A stretch of 36,071 bases of DNA. It comes from a virus. The notes beneath the pieces are model-generated. The model made no database searches, had not been told where the DNA came from, and was given only the letters and a program-made list of their open reading frames with translations. Below are positions 28,958 to 36,071 of this stretch, piece after piece (positions within the stretch are counted from its first letter, which is position 1; every line of letters begins with the position of its first letter). A program made the translations under genes and the position numbers. The DNA lies in IMG/VR virus record IMGVR_UViG_3300021363_000003, positions 1 through 36,071 of that record. The stretch is one strand, 5' to 3'.

Positions 28958-29767
28958 ATGGACGAAGAACAGAACAGTTTGAACCAAGCTGAAGTTAGTG
29001 ATGGCGACAATGTAGAAAATGGTGGAGTAGGGCCAGGCGATGCTGAGGAACAAGGAGTTCCTGTATCAGCAGAGGACGCGCCAGCAGACAAGGATGACCC
29101 TTACGGCGTTAAAAAACGCTTAGGGATGCAGGCCAAAAAACACCAGAGAGAAATGCGTCAAATGCAGGAGCACATGATGCAAATGCAAGCTCAATTGCAG
29201 CAAGCCTCTCAATCTCCATCTAACCACGCTAATGCCTATCCGTCACCTGGACAGCCTAATCCGCCATCCATGTCGGAAGAGGAGAAGATACAACACGCAG
29301 TACGCTATGCTCTCGGAGCGAAGGACCACGAAGAGAAGCAAGCCGAAGAGCACCGCCGTCAAGCACATGTGCAAAAGCAATATGAGCGTTTGCACGATGA
29401 GTTAGACAAGGGCTCGGACAAGTATGAGGATTTTGATGAGGTTGTGAGAGGGGACGCCCCCTTTAGCAAACATGTGCGGGACGCACTGTTACTCGTTAAT
29501 AACCCTGCGGAAGTAGCTTACAAGCTCGGTAAAAACCGTGATGAACTCGAACGAATCTCAAGACTCCATCCATTAGATCAGGCTCGCGAAGTGACTAATC
29601 TGTCTTTTGCTCTGATGGGCGGGAATAACGGGAAACCAGCTTCCAGCTCCAATAAGTCTCACCCTATGGGGAAGATCACAGCAAATCCAGCCAGTGCTTC
29701 AGCGATCACGGATAAGACTCCTCCCTCTGTTATCAGGGCGCGGATGAAGGCTGGCACATGGAAGTGA
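28958..29767 (+). CDS. Scaffolding protein, P22 gp8-like
   Basis: A 269-residue protein, ATG after GGAGTAGAGATC. An acidic N-terminus, a long coiled coil (KKHQREMRQMQEHMMQMQAQ), a Pro-rich linker and a charged helical middle give the usual shape of internal scaffolds. The basic C-terminus (SVIRARMKAGTWK) fits a helix-turn-helix coat-binding tip. It directs coat assembly and leaves before DNA packaging. Its position before a P22-type coat gene is the strongest support. Confidence 0.82.
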   Translation: MDEEQNSLNQAEVSDGDNVENGGVGPGDAEEQGVPVSAEDAPADKDDPYGVKKRLGMQAKKHQREMRQMQEHMMQMQAQLQQASQSPSNHANAYPSPGQPNPPSMSEEEKIQHAVRYALGAKDHEEKQAEEHRRQAHVQKQYERLHDELDKGSDKYEDFDEVVRGDAPFSKHVRDALLLVNNPAEVAYKLGKNRDELERISRLHPLDQAREVTNLSFALMGGNNGKPASSSNKSHPMGKITANPASASAITDKTPPSVIRARMKAGTWK

Positions 29768-29776
29768 CGATCTAAG

Positions 29777-29838
29777 GTTGACAATGTCGACCCCAAAAGT
29801 TGACAAAGACGACCCTTAAAGTTGTCAATGACATGTCG
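29777..29838 (+). repeat. Three 22-bp repeats before the coat gene
   Basis: Units start at 29777, 29799 and 29821, exactly 22 bases apart: GTTGACAATGTCGACCC, GTTGACAAAGACGACCC, then the diverged GTTGTCAATGACATGTCG. Unit 2 and unit 3 also form an inverted pair TTGACAA/TTGTCAA. Two helical turns of spacing suggest a protein bound on one face, possibly an operator for coat expression. Confidence 0.7.
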
Positions 29839-29858
29839 CCAATTAAAGGACTAATTGG
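29839..29858 (+). other. Hairpin at the coat gene ribosome site
   Basis: CCAATTA-AAGGAC-TAATTGG, 7-bp perfect stem with AAGGA in the loop; GGAG, which serves the coat ATG, overlaps the 3' edge of the stem. Its folding could tune coat translation. Confidence 0.55.
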
Positions 29859-29870
29859 AGACCTACGGCA

Positions 29871-31082
29871 ATGGCTAATCAATTTATTACTACGGACTTA
29901 GTGTCCAACACAGCGTTAGCGATGTTCGCTAACAATGCTCCATTCGTAATGACCGCTTCTCGAATTTACCAAGATGACTTCGTGTCTTCTGGTTATAAGA
30001 TTGGCGACACGCTACAGGTTCGTAGACAGAACCATTTCATCGTTGGTGACGGCTCTGTTGCAACCCCTCAAAGCATCATTGAAACGGTCGAAAGCATCGT
30101 TATAGCTCACCAATACCACGCCTTAATCGCTTACACCATTCAGGATTTAAGTTTACGTATTGAAGACTTCAGCCGCTTGTTTATTGCACCGGCTATCCAA
30201 GAAGTCATCACCCAAATGGAAAAAGACATCGCCTCCAGTGCTGAGCAAGAACTCAACTTCTTCACCGGCACAGCAGGCGTTGCGATTAACTCGTTCACCA
30301 CCGTTGACACGGCAGGTGCCAAGTTACTCGAACAAGGCGTAAATATTGCCTCCGATGCGTACATGGCTATGACGGTTAGAGACGGCTCCTCACTAAAAGG
30401 CGCTTTGCTCAATAACTTCACCCCTGTGTTCAACGAAGACATCGTGCGATCAAGCGCAATTGGTCACTTGTCATACTTTGACATTTTCCAATCCCAAAAC
30501 ATCAAACGTCACACTGCTGGCGCAGGCCCAAGACTTCACTCTGCTGATACCTTACTGGTAAACGGCGCAGTGGCTTCTGGTACTGCAATTGTCATGGACG
30601 GCGCATCGTTCACCATTACTGACTACTTTGTGGTTGGCGATGTGATCTCGATTGCTGGCGTTCAGTCAGTTAATCCAGTTGGTCGTGCTGCAACCGGTCA
30701 AGACATGCAGTTTGTTGTCACAGCCAATGCGAGCTCGGATGGTGCTGGTAACATCACTGTTCAAGTCAGCCCAAGCATTATCTCTGATACACTTAATCCC
30801 AACCGTAACGTGAGCAATGCAATTCCTAACAATGCTCCTGTCACGATGGTTGGAAGCCATAACGTAAACGTGGCTTACCCATCTCGCGGTTTGGACATCG
30901 TCTGTCCTCCCCTCTACAAATTGCAGGTTCCTTATGCTTCTGTAGCGGTTGACCCTGAAACCGGATTGTCCCTTGCTGTGACCCAGACTGGCGACATTCT
31001 TGGCTATCAGAACTACATGCGTATTGACTTACTGTGTGGCTTTAAATGGCATCAACAGTACGCCGTTCGCGTTTTATCATAA
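29871..31082 (+). CDS. Major capsid (coat) protein, P22 gp5-like
   Basis: A 403-residue protein, slightly shorter than P22 gp5. The N-terminus (NQFITTDLVSNTALAMFANN), DTLQVRRQNHFIVGDG, then IAPAIQEVITQMEKDIASSA match the P22 coat family (HK97 fold with an inserted I-domain, here ~230-350). The C-terminal DILGYQNYMRIDLLCGFKWH is also typical. It follows the scaffold, as in P22. 420 or so copies build the T=7 shell in relatives. It should be the most abundant product; control elements lie in its leader. Confidence 0.92.
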   Translation: MANQFITTDLVSNTALAMFANNAPFVMTASRIYQDDFVSSGYKIGDTLQVRRQNHFIVGDGSVATPQSIIETVESIVIAHQYHALIAYTIQDLSLRIEDFSRLFIAPAIQEVITQMEKDIASSAEQELNFFTGTAGVAINSFTTVDTAGAKLLEQGVNIASDAYMAMTVRDGSSLKGALLNNFTPVFNEDIVRSSAIGHLSYFDIFQSQNIKRHTAGAGPRLHSADTLLVNGAVASGTAIVMDGASFTITDYFVVGDVISIAGVQSVNPVGRAATGQDMQFVVTANASSDGAGNITVQVSPSIISDTLNPNRNVSNAIPNNAPVTMVGSHNVNVAYPSRGLDIVCPPLYKLQVPYASVAVDPETGLSLAVTQTGDILGYQNYMRIDLLCGFKWHQQYAVRVLS

Positions 31083-31092
31083 GGAATGAACG

Positions 31093-31308
31093 ATGCTGAC
31101 ATTTTTATTTCACCCAATCGATGAACCTAGGGTTGTCGAGGAAGACGAAGCAGAAAAAATGTTGGCATCGGGCGTCTGGTTTGATAGCCCGCTGACAGCA
31201 AAGCAGTACCGTGAAAAGGTTGAGCAGGAAATTAAGAACGAGTCGAAGTCCGAAAAGACCAAGACCAAACTAGAGGACAAACACCATGAAAAATCCAGTA
31301 ATGTCTAA
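31093..31308 (+). CDS. Small protein after coat, 71 residues
   Basis: ATG after AAGGAATGAACG, 10 bp past the coat stop. An N-terminal beta-type start (LTFLFHPIDEPRVVEEDEAE), then a highly charged tail (KNESKSEKTKTKLEDKHHEK). It overlaps the next gene by 23 bp. Unknown function; a capsid-associated role is possible from position. Confidence 0.6.
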   Translation: MLTFLFHPIDEPRVVEEDEAEKMLASGVWFDSPLTAKQYREKVEQEIKNESKSEKTKTKLEDKHHEKSSNV

Positions 31309-31501
31309 CAATGCGTTTGTGAAGGGCGTTGAAAACAAGATGAAGGCCAAGATGGGTGACAAGCCACGCATGGAACCCGCAATGAAGAAGTTTAATGCTT
31401 ATATGAGCAACAGTGGGGAAGAAGCAAAGCTTTCCGCTAATAAGCTCACTTCTGGCTTAGATGATGCTTTCCCTGTGAACAAAAACCTCACTGTGGATTA
31501 A
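31286..31501 (+). CDS. Small basic protein, 71 residues
   Basis: ATG after GAGGACAAACACC. Lys/Met/Asn-rich (AFVKGVENKMKAKMGDKPRM), with a Ser/Leu-rich end. Directly followed by a strong terminator, so it closes the coat transcription unit. No family recognised. Confidence 0.6.
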   Translation: MKNPVMSNNAFVKGVENKMKAKMGDKPRMEPAMKKFNAYMSNSGEEAKLSANKLTSGLDDAFPVNKNLTVD

Positions 31502-31509
31502 GTCGATGG

Positions 31510-31543
31510 AATCGACATGTTCGGACAACGTGTCGATTTTTTT
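31510..31543 (+). terminator. Rho-independent terminator after the coat unit
   Basis: AATCGACA/TGTCGATT continues through one G-U pair into GTT/AAC around a CGGAC loop, a 12-bp stem, followed by seven Ts. Confidence 0.88.
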
Positions 31544-31572
31544 CAATTTTTTCGACATAAAGGAAGGCATAT

Positions 31573-32307
31573 ATGACTCAAGTCACGAGAACGACTAACG
31601 AACTCATAATCAATTCGCTTTATCTCCTTGGCGAACTTGGTGTAGGGGAAACCCCTGATTCGTTCATGCTCTCCTCGGGGCTTGAGCTTATTAATGAGCT
31701 ATTGGCGAAGTTTTCATCCGATAGTATTTATATTCCTTACCTGACCACGGTGAGTTTCACTATGGTTCCAGGGCAGGCTGCATATACAGTCTCAAACCTT
31801 GTCACGGCTGACATTATCGGTAATCGCATCGTAGATTTATCCTTTGCGAACTATACTGTTCCAAGCGCTGGTCAAGGGATTACCTATCCATTACAAATTA
31901 TCAATAAAGCCGAATATTATGGCGTGACGCGCTTATCGCCACTTAATACGCGCCCTGGTTTTATCTTCCTGGATAAGCAGGACAACGAAAGTATTTTAAC
32001 GCTCTATCCAGCGCCCGATCAGCCATATCCCTGTCAGGTGCGTGTGAAGAGTTTCATTGATTCTTTAACCGCCAATCAATCACTCGTTGAATTGCCGACA
32101 TTTTATTACGGCTTCATGAAGTACGCATTGGGTCGTAAGTTTAAATCCTATTATCCGTCTGGTAACTGGACTCAGGAAGCCGAAGACGAATATCAGGATT
32201 ATTACAATATGGCTAAAAACGTCAATGAAACTGATCTTACGATTAGGCCTACAGCAATTCTCAGCAGACCTGAGCCCTTTTACTGGCAAAACATATTGGC
32301 GTATTAA
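31573..32307 (+). CDS. Head-completion protein, P22 gp4-like tail accessory factor
   Basis: A 244-residue protein, ATG after AAGGAAGGCATAT. The N-terminal helical region (RTTNELIINSLYLLGELGVG, LINELLAKFSSDSIYIPY) with VSFTMVPGQAAYTV is the P22_Tail-4 pattern. Gp4 binds under the portal ring and starts tail assembly; P22 gp4 also has muramidase activity. The C-terminal extension (~70 residues, FKSYYPSGNWTQEAEDEYQD) is usual for the larger family members. Confidence 0.82.
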   Translation: MTQVTRTTNELIINSLYLLGELGVGETPDSFMLSSGLELINELLAKFSSDSIYIPYLTTVSFTMVPGQAAYTVSNLVTADIIGNRIVDLSFANYTVPSAGQGITYPLQIINKAEYYGVTRLSPLNTRPGFIFLDKQDNESILTLYPAPDQPYPCQVRVKSFIDSLTANQSLVELPTFYYGFMKYALGRKFKSYYPSGNWTQEAEDEYQDYYNMAKNVNETDLTIRPTAILSRPEPFYWQNILAY

Positions 32308-32310
32308 ACG

Positions 32311-34191
32311 ATGCGAAAGGACTATGACCTTGTTGGCAGTTATGACAACCAGCGAGTCAGCACGATTAGTGCGGCTCGCACGGTCAATATGTTCGAATAT
32401 CTCGACCCCGAAGGTAAGCGTCCCAAGGTCATGTTACCCACCTCCGGTTTGGTCGATGCTGATTTAGACTTTCAAACAGAAATAGGTGGGGCACGAGCAA
32501 GCTTTGTCTTCAAAGATGCCAACCAGACCGCCATATACGATGTTTTTGGGCAGTCTGTCTTTAAGACTGTTGGTTCTACGGGTGCGCTTACAACTACGCT
32601 TATAGGCACGATTAGCAACACTGAAGGGTTTGTTGGAATCGATGCCAACCAGACGCAGGTTATTTTTGTAAACGGGATAAATGGGTACATCTACGATACA
32701 ACGGTAAACACATTTCAGCCTATTACTGATACCAGTTTCCCTGGGAAACCCATCGATGTTTGCTTTTTGGATGGCTTTTTTATCGTAGCGAATGGCGATA
32801 CAAATACTTTTCAGATGTCCATGATCAATAACGGAATGGTATGGGGACCGACAGGGGATATTACTTTTACCTCTTCGGCGGCAACCGATCTTTTAACTTT
32901 GACGGGGACGAACAATGCAAACTTCGCAACTGGTATTCCAGTGCAATTTTCTGTGTCTGGCGGTGGTGTTCTACCTGTGGCTGTTCCGGCTTTAAATACC
33001 TCTGATGTTTACTATACGATCAGAGTCAGTCCTGCTTCCACTATCCCTGGAACGATCAAGATTGCTCGCACGCAGGCAGATGCTTTGGCAGGAATTGCGA
33101 TCGACCTCACAGTGGATGGCGTTCCTACAACCAAGGTGACGGGAACAGGGCAACTTCAACTTGGTAGCATCACCTCTCACCCAGGTACTATCGTTGGTTG
33201 CCGAACCCTTCACCGAAGAGTGTTTTTCTTCTCCCAGAACTTCACCGAAGTATGGGAAAATGCCGGTATTGGCACGAATTTACCCATTAGACGCAACAAT
33301 TCCCTTTTAATGGAAGTCGGAACTCCTGCTATCGGCAGTATTGTTACAGGTTTTGACAGAATGTTTTTCTTGTCTCAAGATAAAGATGGATTGGGCGGTG
33401 TCATGGAGGTCAAGGGAACCGAGTCTGTTCTCGTAAGCAATAGGGCCTTGGACTACCAGCTCGCCCAATACGCTTCTAATCCTGATACCGGTGTCGCTGA
33501 CGCTCGCGGCATTTTGATTAAAGAAAACGGCATCATCTTCTACCGTCTCAACTTTACCCTGGCAAATCATACATTTGTTCTAAATGTGACCATGAGTACA
33601 GCCCAGGACCCGCTTTGGCACGAAGAAGAAGTCCTTAATGGTGATCGTCATCCGGCGCAGACTCATGCGTATTTTGATGGCGTAAACTATTACGGTGCTT
33701 ATAACGAAGCAAAAATGTACATCGTGGATAACACCATATCAAACAATGATGGCGAAGCCATTCGCCGCATGAGGATTGGCAAACAGATGACCCCAGAAGG
33801 TTACGACAGGCTGAGGATTGATCGATTTGTCGTAGATTTACTGCAAGGCGCTGAAGACTTTATCGTTGTGGATGAGACCAATTTAGACGCCGAGAACGGT
33901 GATGACATTACCACTGAGAGTTCGATTAACATTCTACTTGACCAACAAGTTCTTGTTCCTGGTGGACAGCCTGTGGTGTTTTTGTCTATCTCTAAAGATG
34001 GTGGGCAGACTTTTGGGAACGAATTGATAGCGCCTATGGGGAAACTCGGCCAGAGAACTTATCGAACAGTTTGGCGCAAGCTAGGGACAACTCCCAGAGG
34101 CCAAGGGTTTACTCCAAAGATTGAATTTTATAATGACGTGCCTTTCATTGTGTTGGGCGCGGCATGGGATTTTGAACAATTACCTGAATAG
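32311..34191 (+). CDS. DNA-stabilisation/tail-hub protein, P22 gp10-like, with an inserted domain
   Basis: A 626-residue protein beginning 3 bp after the gp4-like gene. DYDLVGSYDNQRVSTISAAR, ARASFVFKDANQTAIYDVFG and GCRTLHRRVFFFSQNFTEVW follow the gp10 hub plan. P22 gp10 has ~470 residues; the excess maps to a separate module at ~185-290 (TSSAATDLLTLTGTNNANFA, GIPVQFSVSGGGVLPVAVPA, DVYYTIRVSP), a widespread tail-type domain. Gp10 closes the portal channel and holds the packaged DNA. Confidence 0.85.
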   Translation: MRKDYDLVGSYDNQRVSTISAARTVNMFEYLDPEGKRPKVMLPTSGLVDADLDFQTEIGGARASFVFKDANQTAIYDVFGQSVFKTVGSTGALTTTLIGTISNTEGFVGIDANQTQVIFVNGINGYIYDTTVNTFQPITDTSFPGKPIDVCFLDGFFIVANGDTNTFQMSMINNGMVWGPTGDITFTSSAATDLLTLTGTNNANFATGIPVQFSVSGGGVLPVAVPALNTSDVYYTIRVSPASTIPGTIKIARTQADALAGIAIDLTVDGVPTTKVTGTGQLQLGSITSHPGTIVGCRTLHRRVFFFSQNFTEVWENAGIGTNLPIRRNNSLLMEVGTPAIGSIVTGFDRMFFLSQDKDGLGGVMEVKGTESVLVSNRALDYQLAQYASNPDTGVADARGILIKENGIIFYRLNFTLANHTFVLNVTMSTAQDPLWHEEEVLNGDRHPAQTHAYFDGVNYYGAYNEAKMYIVDNTISNNDGEAIRRMRIGKQMTPEGYDRLRIDRFVVDLLQGAEDFIVVDETNLDAENGDDITTESSINILLDQQVLVPGGQPVVFLSISKDGGQTFGNELIAPMGKLGQRTYRTVWRKLGTTPRGQGFTPKIEFYNDVPFIVLGAAWDFEQLPE

Positions 34192-34199
34192 GATGAAAA

Positions 34200-34466
34200 A
34201 TGGCTGCTGACTTTGATAATTTTCCGACATACGACCCGCTTATTAAAGAGGGGTCAACTTACATGTCGAATGTTTGGTCAGACTTTTTAGCCACTTTTAT
34301 GCAGACTTTACAGGGATATTTGTCTCAGAATGGGATATTCGTTCCACGACTCACAACTGTTCAGCGTGACGCTTTACGGAATGTAATGAATGGACAATTA
34401 ATTTATAATACTACTTTAGAGAAGTTCCAGGGACGTGAAGCTGGAGCTTGGGTGAATTTAGTATAA
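34200..34466 (+). CDS. Small tail-needle-position protein
   Basis: An 88-residue protein, ATG after AGGATGAAAA. It contains VPRLTTVQRDALRNVMNGQL, IYNTTLEKFQGREAGAWVNL, a pattern seen at the ends of many phage fibre proteins (TT.QRDAL...NG..IYNTT...FQG..GGAWV.L). Its place after the gp10-like gene matches that of P22 gp26/gp14. Too short for a full needle; a trimerising or fibre-tip role is likely. Confidence 0.65.
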   Translation: MAADFDNFPTYDPLIKEGSTYMSNVWSDFLATFMQTLQGYLSQNGIFVPRLTTVQRDALRNVMNGQLIYNTTLEKFQGREAGAWVNLV

Positions 34467-34482
34467 TCAAAAGGATTTGATT

Positions 34483-35139
34483 ATGGCCGACATGAGTGCA
34501 TTATTTCAAAGCGGAAACGGCGCAATGGGCTTTAGCCCTTGGCAGCAAGGGATGGCTGCAGGCGGTATGGGTGGCTTTCTTGGTGGTCTATTCGGAGATT
34601 CTGGTGCGCCCTATGATAAGGCGATGGATCAATACCAGAAATACGGCCAAATGGGAGCTGATGCTCAACAACCTTATGCCCAGGCAGGCCAAGGCGCTAT
34701 TGGCGACTATCAAAACTGGCTGAAGAAACAGCAAGACCCTTCAGGGTTCATCAATAATATGATGGGTCAATACCAGGAATCGCCCTATGCCAAATTTATG
34801 CAACAGCAATCCATTCGTGGCGGTCAAAACGCAGCAAGCGCAAGCGGCCTCATGGGTTCGACTCCTTTTGCTCAACAATTACAACAAAACGCTGGAAATA
34901 TAGCTTCTGGCGATATGAATCAATGGTTGCAGAATGTTTTGGGCGTTAATACCCAATACGGTCAGGGGCAACAAAACCTGATGCAGGGTGGGCAAAATGC
35001 CGCAAACTCTCTCACCAATTTATACAGCAATATGGGTAACCAAATGGGTGAAGCAGCTTATGGCAAGCAAGCTGGCAAAGACCAGGATTTTTGGAACATG
35101 GTCGGCGGTGGCGCACAAATGGCTGCAATGTTTTTATAA
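34483..35139 (+). CDS. Ejection protein, P22 gp7-like position
   Basis: A 218-residue protein from ATG 34483 (AAAAGGATTTGATT in front), close to P22 gp7 in length. A Gly-rich hydrophobic start (MAAGGMGGFLGGLFGDSG) resembles the membrane-active start of ejection proteins, followed by a Gln/Asn/Met-rich helical body. Placed before two further ejection-type genes, as gp7-gp20-gp16 in P22. Function from order and composition, not motif. Confidence 0.7.
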   Translation: MADMSALFQSGNGAMGFSPWQQGMAAGGMGGFLGGLFGDSGAPYDKAMDQYQKYGQMGADAQQPYAQAGQGAIGDYQNWLKKQQDPSGFINNMMGQYQESPYAKFMQQQSIRGGQNAASASGLMGSTPFAQQLQQNAGNIASGDMNQWLQNVLGVNTQYGQGQQNLMQGGQNAANSLTNLYSNMGNQMGEAAYGKQAGKDQDFWNMVGGGAQMAAMFL

Positions 35140-35149
35140 GGATTGAATC

Positions 35150-36071
35150 ATGGCATTACCATTACCAAAAGTAGTAGCTGATACCCTCCCTGGAGGCCCT
35201 CTCGTCACGTCTATGCGCGGCATGAACGCGTTAGCTGATGACATGCTGTCTAATAAAATAAAGGGCGTACAGGCTGATTATGCGCCTTTAACCACGCAAG
35301 CAGACGCGGCATCGAAACTCGCCTATGCAAATCTGATGGGGCCGCAATTTTTGGCAAAGTTAATGGGTAATTCTGATGTGGTGGCAAATAGCCCTCAACT
35401 CCAAGACCCTCGCACTGTTCAGAAGCTTTATCAAGCTGGCATGGGACAAGGTACGGGGAACGCTTTAATGAATATGCCAGGTCATCCCGCGCAAAATCAA
35501 AATTCGCTGTCTAATTGGCTGACGGATAAGATCAAAGGGATTATTGGTGGCGAACAAGGTCAAGGTGGTGCTCCGCAACAAGCGCCGCAGCCACTTCAAC
35601 CGCAGCAACAAATGCCTCAATATCAGCCACAGCCTCAGCAGCAACCTAATGCTTTGGCACAAGGGCCTGCGCCCATTAATCAGGCTAATATGTCTCCACA
35701 AGACAGAAATGCAATGAACACCATGCAGCCTGGCGACTCTTATGTTATTCAAGGTAATCAGCCCAATCCAAATGCGCTTTCTGGCCCTCCTCCTCAAGCA
35801 CCAAAAACTTATGCTGAAAATGCAGGCACTTTCAAAGGTACTGTGGCAGAAGGTGAAGAAGCTGGAAAACTTCGCGCTAAAGACATTCAAGATCTGAATG
35901 ACGTAGTTTTCAATGCTGAGACCAAGCAAGCCACACTGGATGATGTGAATAGCATGATCGCTTCGCCTGAGATTAGAGAGCTGCGTCAGGTTCCTTTAGC
36001 GGGTCGTCACGAAATGTCCTTTTATGCGAAATACGGCACTCCAGCGCAGCAACAATTGGTAGGCAGGCTCT
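35150..36071 (+). CDS. N-terminal part of ejection protein (P22 gp20-like position)
   Basis: ATG at 35150 after AAGGATTGAATC; the frame stays open to the contig end and continues at base 1 of the window (ends 519), giving 437 residues. The N-terminus (ALPLPKVVADTLPGGPLVTS) is followed by a helical region, a Gln/Pro-rich linker (residues ~140-175, PQQAPQPLQPQQQMPQYQPQ) and a helical C-terminus. Bases 35945-36071 duplicate 1-127, so only 35150-35944 is unique here. Ejection role is from gene order. Confidence 0.75.
   Translation, partial: MALPLPKVVADTLPGGPLVTSMRGMNALADDMLSNKIKGVQADYAPLTTQADAASKLAYANLMGPQFLAKLMGNSDVVANSPQLQDPRTVQKLYQAGMGQGTGNALMNMPGHPAQNQNSLSNWLTDKIKGIIGGEQGQGGAPQQAPQPLQPQQQMPQYQPQPQQQPNALAQGPAPINQANMSPQDRNAMNTMQPGDSYVIQGNQPNPNALSGPPPQAPKTYAENAGTFKGTVAEGEEAGKLRAKDIQDLNDVVFNAETKQATLDDVNSMIASPEIRELRQVPLAGRHEMSFYAKYGTPAQQQLVGRL
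35945..36071. repeat. Terminal direct repeat (circular overlap), right copy
   Basis: Identical to bases 1-127 and in frame with them. Remove one copy to obtain the 35,944 bp circle. Confidence 0.95.

Noticed and set aside
35465-35929. 154-codon minus-strand frame opposite the ejection gene
   Set aside because: Composition mirrors the Gln/Pro-rich linker of the sense gene; no ribosome site and it crosses a clearly coding plus-strand gene.

Overview
The window is a complete tailed-phage genome. Its last 127 bases (35945-36071) repeat its first 127 bases exactly, so the molecule closes into a circle of 35,944 bp that has been cut open inside a gene. The capsid and tail genes follow the P22-like podovirus plan: small and large terminase, portal, scaffold, P22-type coat, gp4-like and gp10-like head-tail proteins, then three ejection-type proteins. 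No integrase, CI/Cro-type repressor, DNA polymerase or tRNA gene was recognised. The phage is therefore probably lytic and dependent on host DNA synthesis, although an unrecognised lysogeny module cannot be excluded. The P22 architecture and the peptidase endolysin point to a Gram-negative, probably proteobacterial host. The genus cannot be told from the sequence.

Layout. Positions 35150-36071/1-519 and 519-1739 carry the last ejection proteins. Positions 1800-8319 (+) hold six tail fibre/adhesin-type genes. A long leftward block (16045 down to 8320, - strand) is the presumed early region. It starts from a consensus-like promoter at 16090-16117 and carries a J-domain protein, two ribbon-helix-helix regulators, a Sak4-like ATPase with an SSB-like partner, a set of tiny membrane or secreted proteins behind their own promoter and leader hairpin, a Tad2-like anti-defence candidate, a DUF3310 protein, a methyltransferase-like protein and a cold-shock protein.

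The rightward arm starts from the same divergent control region at about 16046-16118. It carries a zinc-finger protein, a winged-helix replication initiator with iteron repeats inside its own gene (a lambda O-like origin), DnaB helicase and a VRR-NUC nuclease. A strong terminator at 19239 follows. After it come an M15 endolysin, the terminases with a string of small basic and zinc-ribbon proteins between them, the portal, a C1q/TNF-like virion or decoration protein flanked by twin hairpins, scaffold, coat and the head-tail proteins.

How it fits together. The initiator probably opens the intragenic origin and loads DnaB onto host replication machinery, with the phage J-domain protein a candidate helper through host DnaK. 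Sak4 and the SSB-like protein would serve annealing recombination. TerS/TerL package into a P22-type procapsid.

The most interesting unexplained items are: (1) the tandem mini-membrane-protein cassette at 12168-12782; (2) a canonical A-AAA-AAG slippery site with a stem 8 nt downstream at 20783-20866, which would append a cysteine-rich tail; (3) two separate Tad2/DUF2829-like genes; (4) three 22-bp repeats in front of the coat gene; and (5) several structured intergenic RNAs.
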